Source: Pseudomonadota bacterium
GTDB lineage: Bacteria; Pseudomonadota; Alphaproteobacteria; Azospirillales; Azospirillaceae
NCBI GenBank assembly: GCA_023412175.1
Contig: JAEYOB010000441.1
Location: 1 to 6,459 of the forward strand
Direction: 5' to 3'
DNA: 6,459 nt
In this document: positions 6,083 to 6,459 of the stretch, piece after piece
Numbering within the stretch: the first letter of the stretch is position 1
How the letters are laid out: every line of letters begins with the position of its first letter
The notes under the pieces: generated by a model
The model's database searches: none
Seen by the model: the letters and a program-made list of their open reading frames with translations, nothing else
Told to the model about the DNA's origin: nothing
Made by a program: the position numbers and the translations under genes

Positions 6083-6459
6083 GACCGCCTCCACGATTTG
6101 GCCCAGGGCTGGGCAAGGTCGAGCAGCGTCACGAACAATCCGCGGCGCATGAACACCATGGTGCCAATCATGATGGCGCCGAGGATCATCGGCTCGTAGT
6201 CCTCGAAGGCCACCAGAAGCTGCGGCAGCACGGTCAGCGATACGGCACCTACGATGGCGCCGAAGGTCGAGGCCATGCCGCCGAACACCACCATGGTCAC
6301 CAGCTCCACCGACTTCATGAAGCCGGCCTTGCCCGGCGTGATCATCCCGGCGTAGTGGGCGAACAGGCTGCCCGCCACCGCGGCGATAACGGCGGAGACG
6401 ACGAACACCAGCACCTTGTAGTGCGCGGTGTCGACGCCCACCACCTGGGCGCCGATCTC
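6079..6459 (-). CDS. livM: LivM-type inner-membrane permease of an HAAT ABC importer (C-terminal part only)
   Basis: The last 126 codons of a permease whose 5' end lies beyond the right edge; the reading frame is open to base 6459, where it reads E-I-G-A-Q-V-V-G-V-D. A GTG at 6444 is an internal valine, not a start. LivM features are the VVGVDTAHYK segment preceding a membrane helix, a hydrophobic helix (VLVFVVSAVIAAVAGSLF), then AHYAGMITPG, the conserved cytoplasmic coupling region with VVFGGMASTFGAIVGA, which docks on the ATPases, and a final helix MILGAIMIGTMVFMRRGL. Full-length LivM proteins usually have about 300-400 residues, so roughly a third is present. LivH and the periplasmic binding protein, if linked, would lie further right. 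Confidence 0.92.
   Translation of the reverse strand, partial: EIGAQVVGVDTAHYKVLVFVVSAVIAAVAGSLFAHYAGMITPGKAGFMKSVELVTMVVFGGMASTFGAIVGAVSLTVLPQLLVAFEDYEPMILGAIMIGTMVFMRRGLFVTLLDLAQPWAKSWRRS

Noticed and set aside
6442..6444. GTG as a start of a short 121-residue LivM
   Set aside because: The frame stays open to the window edge, and the upstream residues (EIGAQ) continue the normal LivM sequence, so this is an internal valine in an edge-truncated gene.

Overview
This window comes from a GC-rich (roughly two-thirds G+C by eye) bacterial chromosome or large replicon, most likely a proteobacterium. The codon choice and protein sequences resemble Rhodospirillales/Azospirillum-like Alphaproteobacteria or GC-rich Burkholderiales; the sequence alone does not settle which. 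It is gene-dense. All six genes lie on the minus strand, so transcription runs from the right edge to the left.

Right to left: the 3' part of a LivM-type inner-membrane permease (6079-6459, cut by the window edge), then LivG (5321-6082) and LivF (4620-5324), the two ATPases of a branched-chain-amino-acid-type (HAAT) ABC importer. The livM/livG and livG/livF junctions are both 4-base ATGA stop/start overlaps. After a 65-base gap comes a thiolase of the beta-ketoadipyl-CoA (PcaF/PaaJ) type (3346-4554). After a further 169-base gap comes an 888-residue PatZ/YfiQ-like protein (510-3176): an acyl-CoA-synthetase (NDP-forming)-like body fused to a C-terminal GNAT lysine acetyltransferase. Last is a small RidA/YjgF-family protein (61-453). 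Positions 1-60 hold no gene.

As a unit this looks like an uptake-plus-catabolism cluster. The importer brings in an amino acid or aromatic/carboxylic acid, the thiolase releases acetyl-CoA plus a shortened acyl-CoA, the PatZ-like protein may sense or tune acyl-CoA metabolism by lysine acylation, and the RidA-like protein may handle a reactive intermediate. The import and thiolase roles rest on clear family signatures; the integration and the transported substrate are inferred.

I see no RNA gene, mobile element, CRISPR array or clearly novel system. The most interesting details are these: the PatZ-like protein lacks both active-site histidines of ADP-forming acyl-CoA synthetases and also the usual ATP-grasp lysine; the RidA-like protein has Met where the catalytic Arg105 would be; and the thiolase gene looks like a later insertion between otherwise tightly packed genes.
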